In this document: piece after piece, positions 1 to 8,394 of the stretch
Layout: every line of letters begins with the position of its first letter
How positions within the stretch are numbered: position 1 is the first letter of the stretch
Notes under the pieces: generated by a model
What the model saw: the letters and a program-made list of their open reading frames with translations, nothing else
Told to the model about the DNA's origin: nothing
Database searches by the model: none
Position numbers and translations under genes: made by a program
Assembly: GCA_002298075.1 (NCBI GenBank)
Contig: DBLW01000140.1
Location: forward strand, 1-20,623
From: Bacteroidales bacterium UBA714
GTDB lineage: Bacteria > Bacteroidota > Bacteroidia > Bacteroidales > UBA932
Direction: 5' to 3'
DNA: 20,623 nucleotides

Positions 1-1
1 C

Positions 2-1159
2 AATTATCATTATTATGAATTTTCCGATTCGGAACTGACTGAGGCACCGAAAGGATACAGGCCGTTTTATATCAGCCATTATTCACGTCACGGCTCACGC
101 TACCATACCGGCGCAAGATTCTTCCGTCCGATGGACATGCTGGAGTTTTGCGACAGTCTGGGGCTTCTCTCTGATGCCGGAAAAGGATTCTATGCGGATG
201 CCATGGCAGTCATGGAGGAACACCAGGGCATGTATGGCATGCTTTCATCCAGAGGTGCGGAGGAACTGCGTGGCGTAGGGGAACGGCTATACATGCGTTT
301 TCCTGAACTTTTCTCCGGTAAAAACGGCCGGACGCTTGTTCGTAACTATTCCACAACAGTCCAGCGCAGCATATTCAGCATGATAAACATGATGACTGTC
401 CTTGTAGAGAAGTCATGCGGTAAAATGGAGTTTTCATATGTTACCGGTGACAAATATTATGAATACCTCTGCCATAGGATGGACAATTATCTTCCGATGG
501 CGGATTTTGACAACGAGGTGGAGGATTCATTGCTTCCCGAACTGGATGTTGACAGGCTTGCCGGAATATTTTTCAATGACCCTCAGGCAGCATGTGCCCT
601 TATAAATGACCCTGCAAAATTTTTCAGGGGCCTGTACATGATAGCGGCCATCAGTCCCAATACGGATTGCCGCCCGGACATGCTCTCATACTTCCCTAAT
701 GAGGAACTTGTGAAATTCTGGGCCATGCGGAACAATTATTTCTATGCCGGATTCGGCAACTCTGTCCAGATGCATGAGGAAGTCGAAAAGGTCTCCAAGC
801 CACTTGTCGCTGATTTCATAGCACGTGCTGACGATGCGCTTGCAGGCGGAAGCAATGTGGCAGGTGATTTCCGCTTCGGACATGACACCGGACTGCTGCC
901 GCTTGTGGGCCACCTTGGCATAACCGGCATGTCTGAGCGTTATGATGCATTTGAGGCTCACAAATTCTGGAACTCATCCGTAATGATACCTATGGCCTCC
1001 AACCTGCAGATGATTTTCTATCGCAGCCGCAAATGTGATGATGTGCTTGTGAAGCTTCTGTATAACGAGAAAGAGACCATGATTCCTGCCCTGAAACCTG
1101 TAACAGGGCCATATTACCGTTGGGCCGACCTGCGCCGCCACATGCAGTCCCTGCTTTGA
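2..1159 (+). CDS. Histidine-type acid phosphatase, 5' end outside window
   Basis: This is a phosphomonoesterase of the histidine acid phosphatase family (clade 2, the group containing phytases and MINPP enzymes), usually exported. The reading frame is open from base 2, well upstream of the first ATG at 131, and encodes the catalytic RHGSRY motif at bases 86-103, so the gene starts before the window; 385 residues are visible. The nucleophilic histidine is in RHG. The proton-donor motif near the C-terminus is FGHDTG (HD at 881-886), as in classical acid phosphatases, rather than the HAE of MINPP proteins. The signal peptide, if any, lies outside the window. The natural substrate cannot be read from the sequence. 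The next gene (trmD) is convergent, so this is the last gene of its transcript. The family assignment is firm; calling it a phytase would be a guess. Confidence 0.88.
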   Translation, partial: NYHYYEFSDSELTEAPKGYRPFYISHYSRHGSRYHTGARFFRPMDMLEFCDSLGLLSDAGKGFYADAMAVMEEHQGMYGMLSSRGAEELRGVGERLYMRFPELFSGKNGRTLVRNYSTTVQRSIFSMINMMTVLVEKSCGKMEFSYVTGDKYYEYLCHRMDNYLPMADFDNEVEDSLLPELDVDRLAGIFFNDPQAACALINDPAKFFRGLYMIAAISPNTDCRPDMLSYFPNEELVKFWAMRNNYFYAGFGNSVQMHEEVEKVSKPLVADFIARADDALAGGSNVAGDFRFGHDTGLLPLVGHLGITGMSERYDAFEAHKFWNSSVMIPMASNLQMIFYRSRKCDDVLVKLLYNEKETMIPALKPVTGPYYRWADLRRHMQSLL

Positions 1160-1644
1160 CCGCACGATTCTGCTCGGCCGACTGAACAATATTTGTCTTG
1201 TCCAGGTATAATTTTACCGATTATTGAACAATAAGTTGTTAGGATTGTGCATCTTTCCTTTAGCCCAGCAAGTTTCGCTACCTAAACCAATGCATCATAA
1301 TCTCTTATGCTTCAGATATTCCGTTCTGATACTCCAGGCTTCAATAGCAGCCCCAGCAAATATGAATGCCGACAGAACCCATGAAGCGTCAAGCAGCGGC
1401 ACGTCTTTCATTATGCACTCATAAACCAGAAATGATCCCAGATTTCGGGTATGTGGACTTGAACCGGCCATGAAGCCAAGTAAAAAATCCCGCATCACTG
1501 CGGGATTTTTCGGTTAGTTAGTAGTGTAGTGTATTCCCTTTTGGGATGATTAATTATTAGTGGTTAGAAACGTCTGATTGACATAAAGTGTTATGTCGAA
1601 TGCAAATATAGATATTAAATTGATATTTGCAAACAATTTTACAG
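1160..1644. other. Gene-poor gap with no supported gene
   Basis: This stretch separates two convergent genes. I see a strong hairpin at 1483-1510 and an A/T-rich 9-bp inverted repeat (TGCAAATAT at 1601-1609 and its complement at 1623-1631). Short open frames occur on both strands, including a minus-strand one ending at 1295, but none has a recognisable start context or family resemblance. A T-arm-like string (GGTTCAAGTCC on the minus strand near 1460-1470) is not part of a foldable tRNA. It may be decayed sequence or an untranslated 3' region. Confidence 0.6.
1483..1510. terminator. Two-way intrinsic terminator hairpin
   Basis: A perfect 11-bp stem (AAAAATCCCGC at 1483-1493, GCGGGATTTTT at 1500-1510) encloses a 6-base loop. 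The A-run on one side and the T-run on the other give a U-tract in both directions. It lies between the convergent phosphatase and trmD genes and can end transcripts from either side. Confidence 0.75.
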
Positions 1645-2322
1645 TTATTCTTTCAGAAGATTCGGTCTCAGCAACTTTGTCCTCTCAAGCGCCTGCTCGT
1701 CCTGCCATTCCCTTATGAGTTTGGGATTGCCGCTGAGAAGCACATCAGGAACCTTCCAGCCATTGAATTCTGCCGGCCTTGTGTATATCGGCGCGGACAG
1801 CAGACCGTCCTGAAAACAGTCGCTCAGGGCTGATGTCTCGTCGGTCAGCGCGCCCGGAATGAGCCTTATGATAGAGTCCGCCAATATGGCTGCCGGAAGC
1901 TCCCCGCCGCTCAGCACATAGTCTCCTACTGATATTTCCATCGTCACAAGATGCTCCCTGATGCGGTGGTCAATGCCCTTGTAATGGCCGCACAGGATAA
2001 TCAGGTTCTCTTTTAGAGACAGTCCGTTCGAAATGTTCTGGTTTAATACCTCGCCGTCCGGGGACATGTATATTATCTCATCATAATCTCTTTCCGCCTT
2101 AAGCTCGGATATCATGTTGTAAACTGGCTCAAGCATGAGCACCATGCCGGCATCTCCGCCATAGCTGTAATCATCTACTTGCTGGCGTGGCCCTTTGCCA
2201 TATTTACGAAGGTTGTGCACATGGATTTCGACAAGCCCCTTTTTGATTGCACGTCCTACTATGGAGTGGCTGAGGGGACTTTCGAGCAGTTCCGGCACAA
2301 CAGTCAAGATGTCTATTCGCAT
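1645..2322 (-). CDS. trmD: tRNA (guanine-N1)-methyltransferase TrmD
   Basis: TrmD methylates G37 at N1, next to the anticodon of tRNAs reading CNN codons, using S-adenosylmethionine; this prevents +1 frameshifting and is normally essential. The 225-residue product matches the usual family length. Visible signatures are the N-terminal MRIDILTVVPE, VDDYSYGGDAGM, the trefoil-knot SAM site ILCGHYKGID and IGDYVLSGGELP-like SVGDYVLSGGELPA, and the C-terminal DGLLSAPIYTRP and VLLSGN motifs. I chose the start at 2322 because TrmD homology begins exactly there. A longer in-frame extension would run into the divergent DUF349 gene and looks non-coding. In many bacteria trmD is in the rpsP-rimM-trmD-rplS operon; here it stands alone, as is common in Bacteroidota. 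A TAnnTTTG box lies 31 bases upstream. Confidence 0.96.
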   Translation of the reverse strand: MRIDILTVVPELLESPLSHSIVGRAIKKGLVEIHVHNLRKYGKGPRQQVDDYSYGGDAGMVLMLEPVYNMISELKAERDYDEIIYMSPDGEVLNQNISNGLSLKENLIILCGHYKGIDHRIREHLVTMEISVGDYVLSGGELPAAILADSIIRLIPGALTDETSALSDCFQDGLLSAPIYTRPAEFNGWKVPDVLLSGNPKLIREWQDEQALERTKLLRPNLLKE

Positions 2323-2353
2323 ACCCAATGTTACAAATGAATTGTTAGAACTG

Positions 2354-2361
2354 CAAAAATA
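2354..2361 (-). promoter_or_regulatory. Putative -7 box of the trmD promoter
   Basis: On the minus strand the sequence reads TATTTTTG, matching the Bacteroidota primary-sigma -7 consensus TAnnTTTG, 31 bases upstream of the trmD start. I see no good -33 TTTG at the right distance, so the call rests on the -7 box and position. Confidence 0.45.
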
Positions 2362-2393
2362 ACATTTTGATATGAGTTTTACTAAAAAAATGG

Positions 2394-2401
2394 TATATTT
2401 G
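2394..2401 (+). promoter_or_regulatory. Putative -7 box of the DUF349-yidC-yggS operon
   Basis: TATATTTG matches TAnnTTTG and ends 39 bases before the DUF349 start codon. A TTTG at 2366-2369 could be the -33 element, though the 24-base spacer is longer than the typical 19-21. It is back to back with the trmD promoter in the 118-base divergent spacer. Confidence 0.55.
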
Positions 2402-2440
2402 CCACTTGTATGAATTAATAAACACATTAACTCCATTATT

Positions 2441-4243
2441 ATGAGTGAAGAGATTATTCCTGATGCTCCAGTAGTGTCAGATGTACCTGAGACCGTCGTT
2501 GATGCTGAATCGGCAAAAGAAGAAAATGCCTTGCAGACAGTGAATTGGTCAGAGAAAAGCCTCGCGGAGCTTGTCCGCATGTTCGAAGAGCTTGTTCAGA
2601 ATGAGGACAGGATGAAAATGCCGAAGGAAGCTGAGGCCATCAAGTCTGCTTTTTACAGGAGGCTTCTCAAGGAAAAGGGTGATGCAGGGCTTGCGGTGCA
2701 GGTTACTGAAGACCAGATGCAGGAGGCGGAAGACATGCCGGCGGAAGAAACTGCAGAAGATAATCCTTTCGCGCAGATAGAGGCAGGATTCAAGGAACTT
2801 TATTCCGGATATAAGAAAGAGCGTGCGGAGTACAACCGCCAGCTGGAAAAGGAGCGTGAAAACAACCTCGTATTGAAAGAGGCTGTCATAGCTGATCTCA
2901 AAGCCTTGCTGGACAAGCAGGAGGATGTGAACGCCACATTCCCTGAGTTCCGTAAAATTCAGGACAGATGGAGGGCAGTGGGTCCTGTTCCTGCACAGAA
3001 CTACAGGAATATAAATGACACATATCAGCTCTATGTCGAGCAGTTCTATGATATGGTGAAAATCAACCGTGAGCTCCGTGACCTGGATTTCAAGAAAAAC
3101 CTTGAAATTAAGGAGGAGTTCTGCCGCATGGCTGAGAAACTTGCCGAGAGCCCTAATGTTGTGGAGGCTTTCCGTGAATTGCAGAAGCTGCACGAGCAGT
3201 GGAAGGAATACGGCCCGGTTGCAAAAGAATACAGGGAGCAGATATGGGACCGCTTCAAGGCGGCGACCTCCGTAATCAACAAGAAATACCAGGCGTTCTT
3301 CGAGGGGCTCAAGGACCAGCAGGCTGAGAATCTTGCCAAGAAGACCGTATTGTGCGAAAGGGTAGAGGAAATTGCTGAAAGGGAAGTGGCCGGCTCCAAC
3401 GAGTGGAATGCTTTTTCAAAGGAAATCGAGGATATCCAGAAAGAATGGAAGACCATCGGTTTTGCTTCAAAGAAAGATAACCAGAAGATATATGACCGTT
3501 TCCGTGCGGCATGTGACAAGTTCTATGGCCGCAAGCGTGATTTCTATACCGAATACAAAGGCAGCATGAACTCCAATCTGGAGCGTAAGATTGCACTTTG
3601 CGAGGCTGCGGAGGAACTCAAGTCAAGCACAGAGTGGAAAAAGGCTACCGACCAGTTCATAGCCCTCCAGAAAGAGTGGAAAGAAATCGGCCCTGTTCCG
3701 CGCAAGAAGTCTGAGCAGCTTTGGAAAAGATTCCGTGCGGCTTGTGACGAGTTCTTTGCAGAAAGGGACCGCAATGCAAAGCCGGCGGAGAATGACTATT
3801 ACGGAAACCTCAAGGCCAAGCAGCGTCTTATTGAGGAAATAAAGGCATATGCCCTTCAGGGAAATGATGCCGACAATGAGGCCATGCATGATTTCCAGAA
3901 GAGGTGGAATGAGATCGGATTCGTGCCGTTCAAGGAGAAGGACAGCATTGCAAATGCATATAAGGAGGCAGTGAACGCCAAATTCCCTGATGCTTCACGC
4001 GGCAACGGACGCAGGCGCGGAGGACGTCCTCAGATGTCTGAGAAGGAACGTCTTATACATAAATACCATTCACTTGAGCAGGATATCGTCACATACGAGA
4101 ACAATATCGGCTTCTTCTCCATGTCCAGGAGCGCTGAGCCTCTTATCAGGCAGATGCAGGAAAGGATAGACCAGGCCAAGGCTTCCCTCAAGGAACTTGC
4201 GGACCAGATTCGTGAGTTCAATGAGAAGGAAGGAAAAGAGTAA
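2441..4243 (+). CDS. DUF349 repeat protein, coiled-coil
   Basis: The 600-residue, highly charged, mostly helical protein carries five DUF349-type repeats. Their hallmark tryptophans are in WRAVGPVP (177-184), WKEYGPVA (254-261), WKTIGFAS (336-343), WKEIGPVP (413-420) and WNEIGFVP (489-496), most of them followed about 15 residues later by an F-[KR]-A-A-x-[DS]-like helix. An acidic N-terminal region (about 1-110) precedes the repeats. After them comes a basic glycine/arginine patch (GNGRRRGGR, 521-529), then a C-terminal coiled coil (about 535-600). No enzyme motif or signal peptide is visible, so it is probably cytoplasmic. The biochemical function of the family is not established; the basic patch would fit nucleic acid or ribosome contact, which is inference. 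It is the first gene of an operon with yidC (18-base gap) and a YggS-type gene. Confidence 0.9.
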   Translation: MSEEIIPDAPVVSDVPETVVDAESAKEENALQTVNWSEKSLAELVRMFEELVQNEDRMKMPKEAEAIKSAFYRRLLKEKGDAGLAVQVTEDQMQEAEDMPAEETAEDNPFAQIEAGFKELYSGYKKERAEYNRQLEKERENNLVLKEAVIADLKALLDKQEDVNATFPEFRKIQDRWRAVGPVPAQNYRNINDTYQLYVEQFYDMVKINRELRDLDFKKNLEIKEEFCRMAEKLAESPNVVEAFRELQKLHEQWKEYGPVAKEYREQIWDRFKAATSVINKKYQAFFEGLKDQQAENLAKKTVLCERVEEIAEREVAGSNEWNAFSKEIEDIQKEWKTIGFASKKDNQKIYDRFRAACDKFYGRKRDFYTEYKGSMNSNLERKIALCEAAEELKSSTEWKKATDQFIALQKEWKEIGPVPRKKSEQLWKRFRAACDEFFAERDRNAKPAENDYYGNLKAKQRLIEEIKAYALQGNDADNEAMHDFQKRWNEIGFVPFKEKDSIANAYKEAVNAKFPDASRGNGRRRGGRPQMSEKERLIHKYHSLEQDIVTYENNIGFFSMSRSAEPLIRQMQERIDQAKASLKELADQIREFNEKEGKE

Positions 4244-4261
4244 TAATTCTTAAATTTTCTG

Positions 4262-6124
4262 ATGAACAAGAACAATATTATAGGTATTGTGCTGATCGGC
4301 GTCATCATGTTCGGTTTTACATGGTACCAGTCGAGACAGTACAGGGAGCAGGCGGCCATACAGGCGCAGCTTGACTCGATAGCTACAGTTGAGCGCATGG
4401 CCGCGATGGCAGCAGATTCGCTCTGGAGGGCACAGGGGCTTGCGGACGGCAACACAACTTCCGTGAAGGTGAACACATTGCCGGCATATAAGGACAGCCT
4501 TCTCATGGAGGCGCGCCTCGCTGCAGAAGAAATCATTAGCCTTTCAAATGACAAGATTGAGATTGACTTTACCACAAAAGGTGCGCAGCCGTATTCGGTA
4601 AGGCTCAAGGATTACAAGGCATACAAGGACAGCAATGCCCTTGAACTGATTAAGCCTGAAATGAGCCGTTATGCAATCGGCCTTTATGCCGGTGAGAACA
4701 TCAATACGGCTGACCTCGTGTTCGAGGTGGCTGAGAAAACGGACTCGTCCGTAGTGATGAGGCTTCCGTTTGCGCAGGGAGGCTTCCTGCAGCAGAAATA
4801 TACGCTTGCAGAAGGCAGCTACATGCTTAAGAATGAACTTTCTTTCGTCGGGATTGACAATTATGTTCCGCGTAATGTGACGATGTTCGACATTGACTGG
4901 TCTGTCATAATGCCGCGTTTTGAGAAAGGCTACAAGAACGAGAAGCAGTATTCAAAGCTGGCATATTACTTCGAAGGTGACAAGAAGCCTGAGGAGATAG
5001 CAAAAGGCCGTGACGCTTCCGAGAAGGTCGGCACGAGGCTTCAGTGGTTTGCTTTCCACCAGCAGTTCTTCTCTGCCATCATGACTGCCGGAAATGATTT
5101 CTCTTCCGCGGATTTCAGCCTGAAATATTACCAGGAGGATGATGAAAGCAGGAATCTCATGGCATGTTCCGCAAAAATGCGTTCGGAACTGAATCGCGGG
5201 GCAGGGGATGTCGTAGTGCCTTTCGAGTTCTATTTCGGCCCGAATGACTATCGCATACTCAAGTCATATGACAGGAAATATGAGAAGACAATTCCTCTCG
5301 GAGGATGGCTTGTAGGCTGGATTAGCCGCTTTGTAATCATACCATGCTTTGATTTCATCGGCCGCTTCGTAAGCAATTACGGTATTGTCATACTTATAAT
5401 GACTCTTCTGATCAAGCTCATCATTTCTCCGCTTACAATCAAGTCGTTCAAGTCTTCGGCAAAGATGTCTGCAATCAAGCCGGAGGTTGACAAGTTGAAC
5501 CAGAAGTATCCTAACGAAAAGGACGCCATGAAGAAGCAGCAGGCGATGATGGACCTTTATCAGCGGGCTGGAATCAGTCCGATGGGAGGATGTCTGCCGA
5601 TGCTTTTGCAGTTTCCTGTACTTTGGGCCATGTTCCGTTTCTTCCCGGCTTCAATCGAGCTGAGGCAGCAGCGTTTCCTTTGGGCGGAGGATTTGAGCGC
5701 ATATGACTCTATCCTTGACCTTCCGTTCAATATTCCGCTTTATGGCGACCATGTGTCCCTGTTTGCCCTTTTGATGGCAGCTTCTATGTTCGTTTATTCG
5801 CGCATGACGGCAAGCCAGATGTCAAATGACCCGAATATGGCGGGAATGAAGTTCATGAGCCTTTACATGATGCCGATAATGATGCTGTTCATCTGTAACA
5901 ATCTTTCTTCGGCACTTAGCTACTACTACCTGCTTTCGAACCTCATCACTATGCTGATGACATGGTATATCCGGAAGTTTGTCGTTACCGAGGACAAGGT
6001 GCGCGCCGAGATGGCTGCAAATGCCGGAAAGCCGAAGAAAAAGTCCAAATGGCAGATGAAGCTGGAGGAGGCCCAGAAGATGCAGGAGCAGATGATGAAA
6101 GAACAGCAGAAGAAACGCAGATAA
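4262..6124 (+). CDS. yidC: Membrane protein insertase YidC
   Basis: YidC inserts and folds inner-membrane proteins, alone or with SecYEG. The 620-residue product has the Gram-negative layout: an N-terminal membrane anchor (about 5-20), a large periplasmic beta-domain (about 90-340) and the conserved C-terminal insertase core with five predicted membrane segments (about 345-575). In the core I see SPLTIKSFKSSAKM, the cytoplasmic hairpin rich in K/Q/M, and GCLPMLLQFPVLWAMFRF. The groove arginine of E. coli YidC (R366) is replaced by lysine, K385, five residues before the conserved proline, keeping the positive charge; I believe this is usual in Bacteroidota. The C-terminal tail (about 577-620) is strongly basic, suited to ribosome contact. 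It is the second gene of its operon. Confidence 0.97.
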   Translation: MNKNNIIGIVLIGVIMFGFTWYQSRQYREQAAIQAQLDSIATVERMAAMAADSLWRAQGLADGNTTSVKVNTLPAYKDSLLMEARLAAEEIISLSNDKIEIDFTTKGAQPYSVRLKDYKAYKDSNALELIKPEMSRYAIGLYAGENINTADLVFEVAEKTDSSVVMRLPFAQGGFLQQKYTLAEGSYMLKNELSFVGIDNYVPRNVTMFDIDWSVIMPRFEKGYKNEKQYSKLAYYFEGDKKPEEIAKGRDASEKVGTRLQWFAFHQQFFSAIMTAGNDFSSADFSLKYYQEDDESRNLMACSAKMRSELNRGAGDVVVPFEFYFGPNDYRILKSYDRKYEKTIPLGGWLVGWISRFVIIPCFDFIGRFVSNYGIVILIMTLLIKLIISPLTIKSFKSSAKMSAIKPEVDKLNQKYPNEKDAMKKQQAMMDLYQRAGISPMGGCLPMLLQFPVLWAMFRFFPASIELRQQRFLWAEDLSAYDSILDLPFNIPLYGDHVSLFALLMAASMFVYSRMTASQMSNDPNMAGMKFMSLYMMPIMMLFICNNLSSALSYYYLLSNLITMLMTWYIRKFVVTEDKVRAEMAANAGKPKKKSKWQMKLEEAQKMQEQMMKEQQKKRR

Positions 6125-6131
6125 GACTGCA

Positions 6132-6854
6132 ATGATAAAAGATATTTTAAATGAATTGAAAATGGAACTGCCGGCAACTGTAAAGTTGGTGGCAGTTTCT
6201 AAATTCCACCCTTTCGAATCAATAGTCCAGGCTTATGAGGCAGGGCAGCGCGTGTTTGCAGAGAGCCGTCCCCAGGAATTCCTGGCAAAAATAAAGGCTT
6301 TGGTGGCATTGCGGGAGGAGATGGTACTCCGTGCCAAGGAGGAGGGAGGCGATGCGGAAGCTGCCCGTTGCTATATGTCTGACATTGAATGGCATTTTAT
6401 AGGTCATCTCCAGACCAACAAACTGAAAATGGTCCTGCCATATGTCTCACTGGTTCAGTCCGTTGATTCTGTAAGGCTTCTTGATGCGGTTGATGCATGG
6501 GGAAGGGCAAATGGTAAGGTAATGGATATTCTTTTGGAATGTCATGTATCTGCCGAGGATTCCAAGCAGGGATTCAGCCGCATGGAGCTTGCAGGATTGC
6601 TCGACGGGTGGCATGGACGTGACTTTGTCCGCGTCAGAGGTGTTATGGGCATGGCCACTTTCACAGATGACGAATCTGTGGTGCGTTCTGATTTCGCAAA
6701 GCTGGCGGACATGGCTGATATTGTCCGCGCCGCTTTTCCGGGGCATGACTGCCATGAGATTTCCATGGGCATGTCCGGAGACTACCGCATTGCCGTCGAG
6801 ATGGGCTCCACAATGGTACGCATAGGCTCAATGATTTTCGGCGAGCGCGTCTGA
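6132..6854 (+). CDS. YggS/PROSC-family PLP-binding protein
   Basis: This family (YggS, PLPBP, COG0325) binds pyridoxal 5'-phosphate and maintains vitamin B6 and amino/keto acid balance; it has no confirmed catalytic activity. The fold is an alanine-racemase-like TIM barrel. Signatures are LVAVSKFHP with the PLP-binding lysine K24, the ESRPQE segment (normally GENRVQE), DIEWHFIGHLQTNK, and the C-terminal phosphate site SMGMSGDY and GSTMVRIGSMIFG. At 240 residues it is slightly longer than the usual 220-230, because of an extra charged loop at about 55-80, just before DIEWHFIG. It starts 7 bases after yidC ends, so it is co-transcribed. No active-site residue looks lost. The loop is probably lineage-specific. 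Confidence 0.93.
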   Translation: MIKDILNELKMELPATVKLVAVSKFHPFESIVQAYEAGQRVFAESRPQEFLAKIKALVALREEMVLRAKEEGGDAEAARCYMSDIEWHFIGHLQTNKLKMVLPYVSLVQSVDSVRLLDAVDAWGRANGKVMDILLECHVSAEDSKQGFSRMELAGLLDGWHGRDFVRVRGVMGMATFTDDESVVRSDFAKLADMADIVRAAFPGHDCHEISMGMSGDYRIAVEMGSTMVRIGSMIFGERV

Positions 6855-6890
6855 TTCCTATAAATATGCTGATTGCAATTTCCCCGGTCG

Positions 6891-6937
6891 CTCCGGAAGA
6901 ACCTACTGGCTTATGTGCCTTGCACGTTCTTCCGGAG
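6891..6937. repeat. 12-bp perfect inverted repeat after the yidC operon
   Basis: CTCCGGAAGAAC (6891-6902) and its exact complement (6926-6937) flank a 23-base loop. No T-run follows on either strand, so it is not a standard intrinsic terminator. A second tight palindrome, GCGGCA-AC-TGCCGC, lies near 7037-7050. The spacer 6855-7113 has no convincing gene and may hold a repetitive palindromic element. It may serve as a transcript 3' end for the convergent yggS and hipA genes. Confidence 0.6.
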
Positions 6938-7113
6938 TGGCCTTGGTGGATGACGAGCCAGGGTTTCCAGTGCAAAGCATAGTCGCCAAGCATTTTCTGT
7001 CTGCGGACCTGATTTGCTGGCAGTCCTTGCCACTCTGCGGCAACTGCCGCTTTACATATACAAATGAAGCCCGGAATAATGTACCTGGCTTGTTTTCGCA
7101 GATAAATCCGGCT

Positions 7114-8394
7114 TTACAGGTTAAGGAGCATGTGAGGAACGATACCGTCAATCATTTCTTGAGGTACTCCGCAGTTTTTTGCAAGTCCAGGCCATCTGGC
7201 TGCTGTCTCGCATACCTGCTCAATGATTTCTGTGGCGTTCTTTATGTTGTTTGCATTTGCCAATGCAAGCAGGTCACCTCTGGTCAGGTCTTCGAACTTG
7301 CCGTTAATGGACATCTGATGTGTCGCTGTCCATGCCCCTGAAGGGTTATATGAAAATCCCATATCATATGCCGGAGAGAGGCGCCACTGGCCGGACGGCT
7401 CCATTAGAAATGATATGTTCTTTGTATGGTCATCCTGATTCCTTACAACCACATTGAATACGATCCTTCTGAACATCTCCTGTGCCTGTGAATATGGAAT
7501 ACGGAGCCTTCTCATCACATTGAATGCCTGCTCGTATGAGTAGCCGTTCTTAAGCCGGAAATCATAGTGAGCCATTCCGCAAAGCGTCTGCATGTGAACC
7601 TTTTTGCCGTTTTCCCGGTCAAATCTTTTGGTCAGGAAATGCGCTCTTCCGTTTTCTTCAATCAAAGAACAGTCCGTCATGTCTATCCCGCACTGCTTGA
7701 CTAATTCGGAGAACGAGTACTCCAGACGACCGAAGTTTTCTGTCTCCTTGAATCCGGCTTCAGCAGTTACACCGTCAAGTTTGAGCAGATAGTAGTCAAA
7801 CCCTTCCGGAGCAGAAATCTGACCAGAACGGACTTCGCCGGTCTCTTTGTTGTAAGCAATGATGGCCTTTGCCCTTTGACCTCCGGCAGAGGTTCCCAGC
7901 CGGAGTATTTCCGCAATTGCGGCTTTTCGGTCTGCATTCAGATTGGCGCCGAAGTCTTTCTTCTTCGACAGTGCTTCTCTGGCAACATCAATCAAAGAAT
8001 CGATTTCAAATTTCATGTCGGCATCAGATGACGGACCTGTTGCCGGCTCAAATTCGAGTGCACCCATGCATCTCTGCCCCAGGAAGCATAGCGTCTCCAC
8101 AGGATTGCTGGTTGTCCTGCCTGTCAATGTGAGCCATTGGTCAAACAGGGCACGTCCATATGTGTCCGGAAGTGAATCTGCCAGCATGCCCGGAAGACCG
8201 TTGAAGGTATCCCATCTCAAGTTCCCGAATGAATAGATGCGCCCCTGCTGTACCGGCATCATGAGAGGGGACGGCTCGATTCCTTTGCCTGTAAAATCTT
8301 TGTCATATTCAAATCTTGCAACCCTGTAAGAGTCTTCCCAGACGAATGTCCCGATATCCTGTCCGAACATCCTGACCTTTGCCACATCTACCAT
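7114..8394 (-). CDS. hipA: HipA-family serine/threonine kinase toxin
   Basis: HipA toxins are kinases that, in E. coli, phosphorylate glutamyl-tRNA synthetase and induce dormancy; the target here is unknown. The 426-residue product is full length. The N-terminal subdomain (about 1-120) contains GLPGMLADSLPD. The kinase part has the glycine-rich loop GTSAGGQRAK (167-176), whose Thr168/Ser169 are candidate autophosphorylation sites, an ATP-binding lysine in YYLLKLDG (K205), the catalytic loop NQDDHTKN (D321, N326) and the metal-binding aspartate in LSPAYDMG (D344). All key kinase residues seem present, so it should be active. It overlaps the upstream hipB-like gene by 7 bases (ATGGTAG), indicating translational coupling. 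I use the symbol for the family; equivalence to E. coli hipA is not implied. Confidence 0.93.
   Translation of the reverse strand: MVDVAKVRMFGQDIGTFVWEDSYRVARFEYDKDFTGKGIEPSPLMMPVQQGRIYSFGNLRWDTFNGLPGMLADSLPDTYGRALFDQWLTLTGRTTSNPVETLCFLGQRCMGALEFEPATGPSSDADMKFEIDSLIDVAREALSKKKDFGANLNADRKAAIAEILRLGTSAGGQRAKAIIAYNKETGEVRSGQISAPEGFDYYLLKLDGVTAEAGFKETENFGRLEYSFSELVKQCGIDMTDCSLIEENGRAHFLTKRFDRENGKKVHMQTLCGMAHYDFRLKNGYSYEQAFNVMRRLRIPYSQAQEMFRRIVFNVVVRNQDDHTKNISFLMEPSGQWRLSPAYDMGFSYNPSGAWTATHQMSINGKFEDLTRGDLLALANANNIKNATEIIEQVCETAARWPGLAKNCGVPQEMIDGIVPHMLLNL

Noticed and set aside
1295..1411. Minus-strand 38-residue frame with a hydrophobic middle (SAFIFAGAAIEAW)
   Set aside because: No promoter or ribosome-binding context and no recognisable family; too short to separate from chance.
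1441..1480. Minus-strand GGTTCAAGTCC resembling a tRNA T-arm
   Set aside because: The flanking bases do not form a T-stem beyond two pairs, and no anticodon arm, D-arm or acceptor stem can be drawn; an intrinsic terminator occupies the place of the 5' half.
2323..2580. N-terminal extension of trmD by 86 codons
   Set aside because: TrmD homology starts exactly at 2322; the extension overlaps the promoter region and the start of the DUF349 gene and looks non-coding.
6903..7151. Minus-strand 82-residue frame after hipA
   Set aside because: It runs through the inverted repeats and overlaps the end of hipA in another frame; no family resemblance that I can support.
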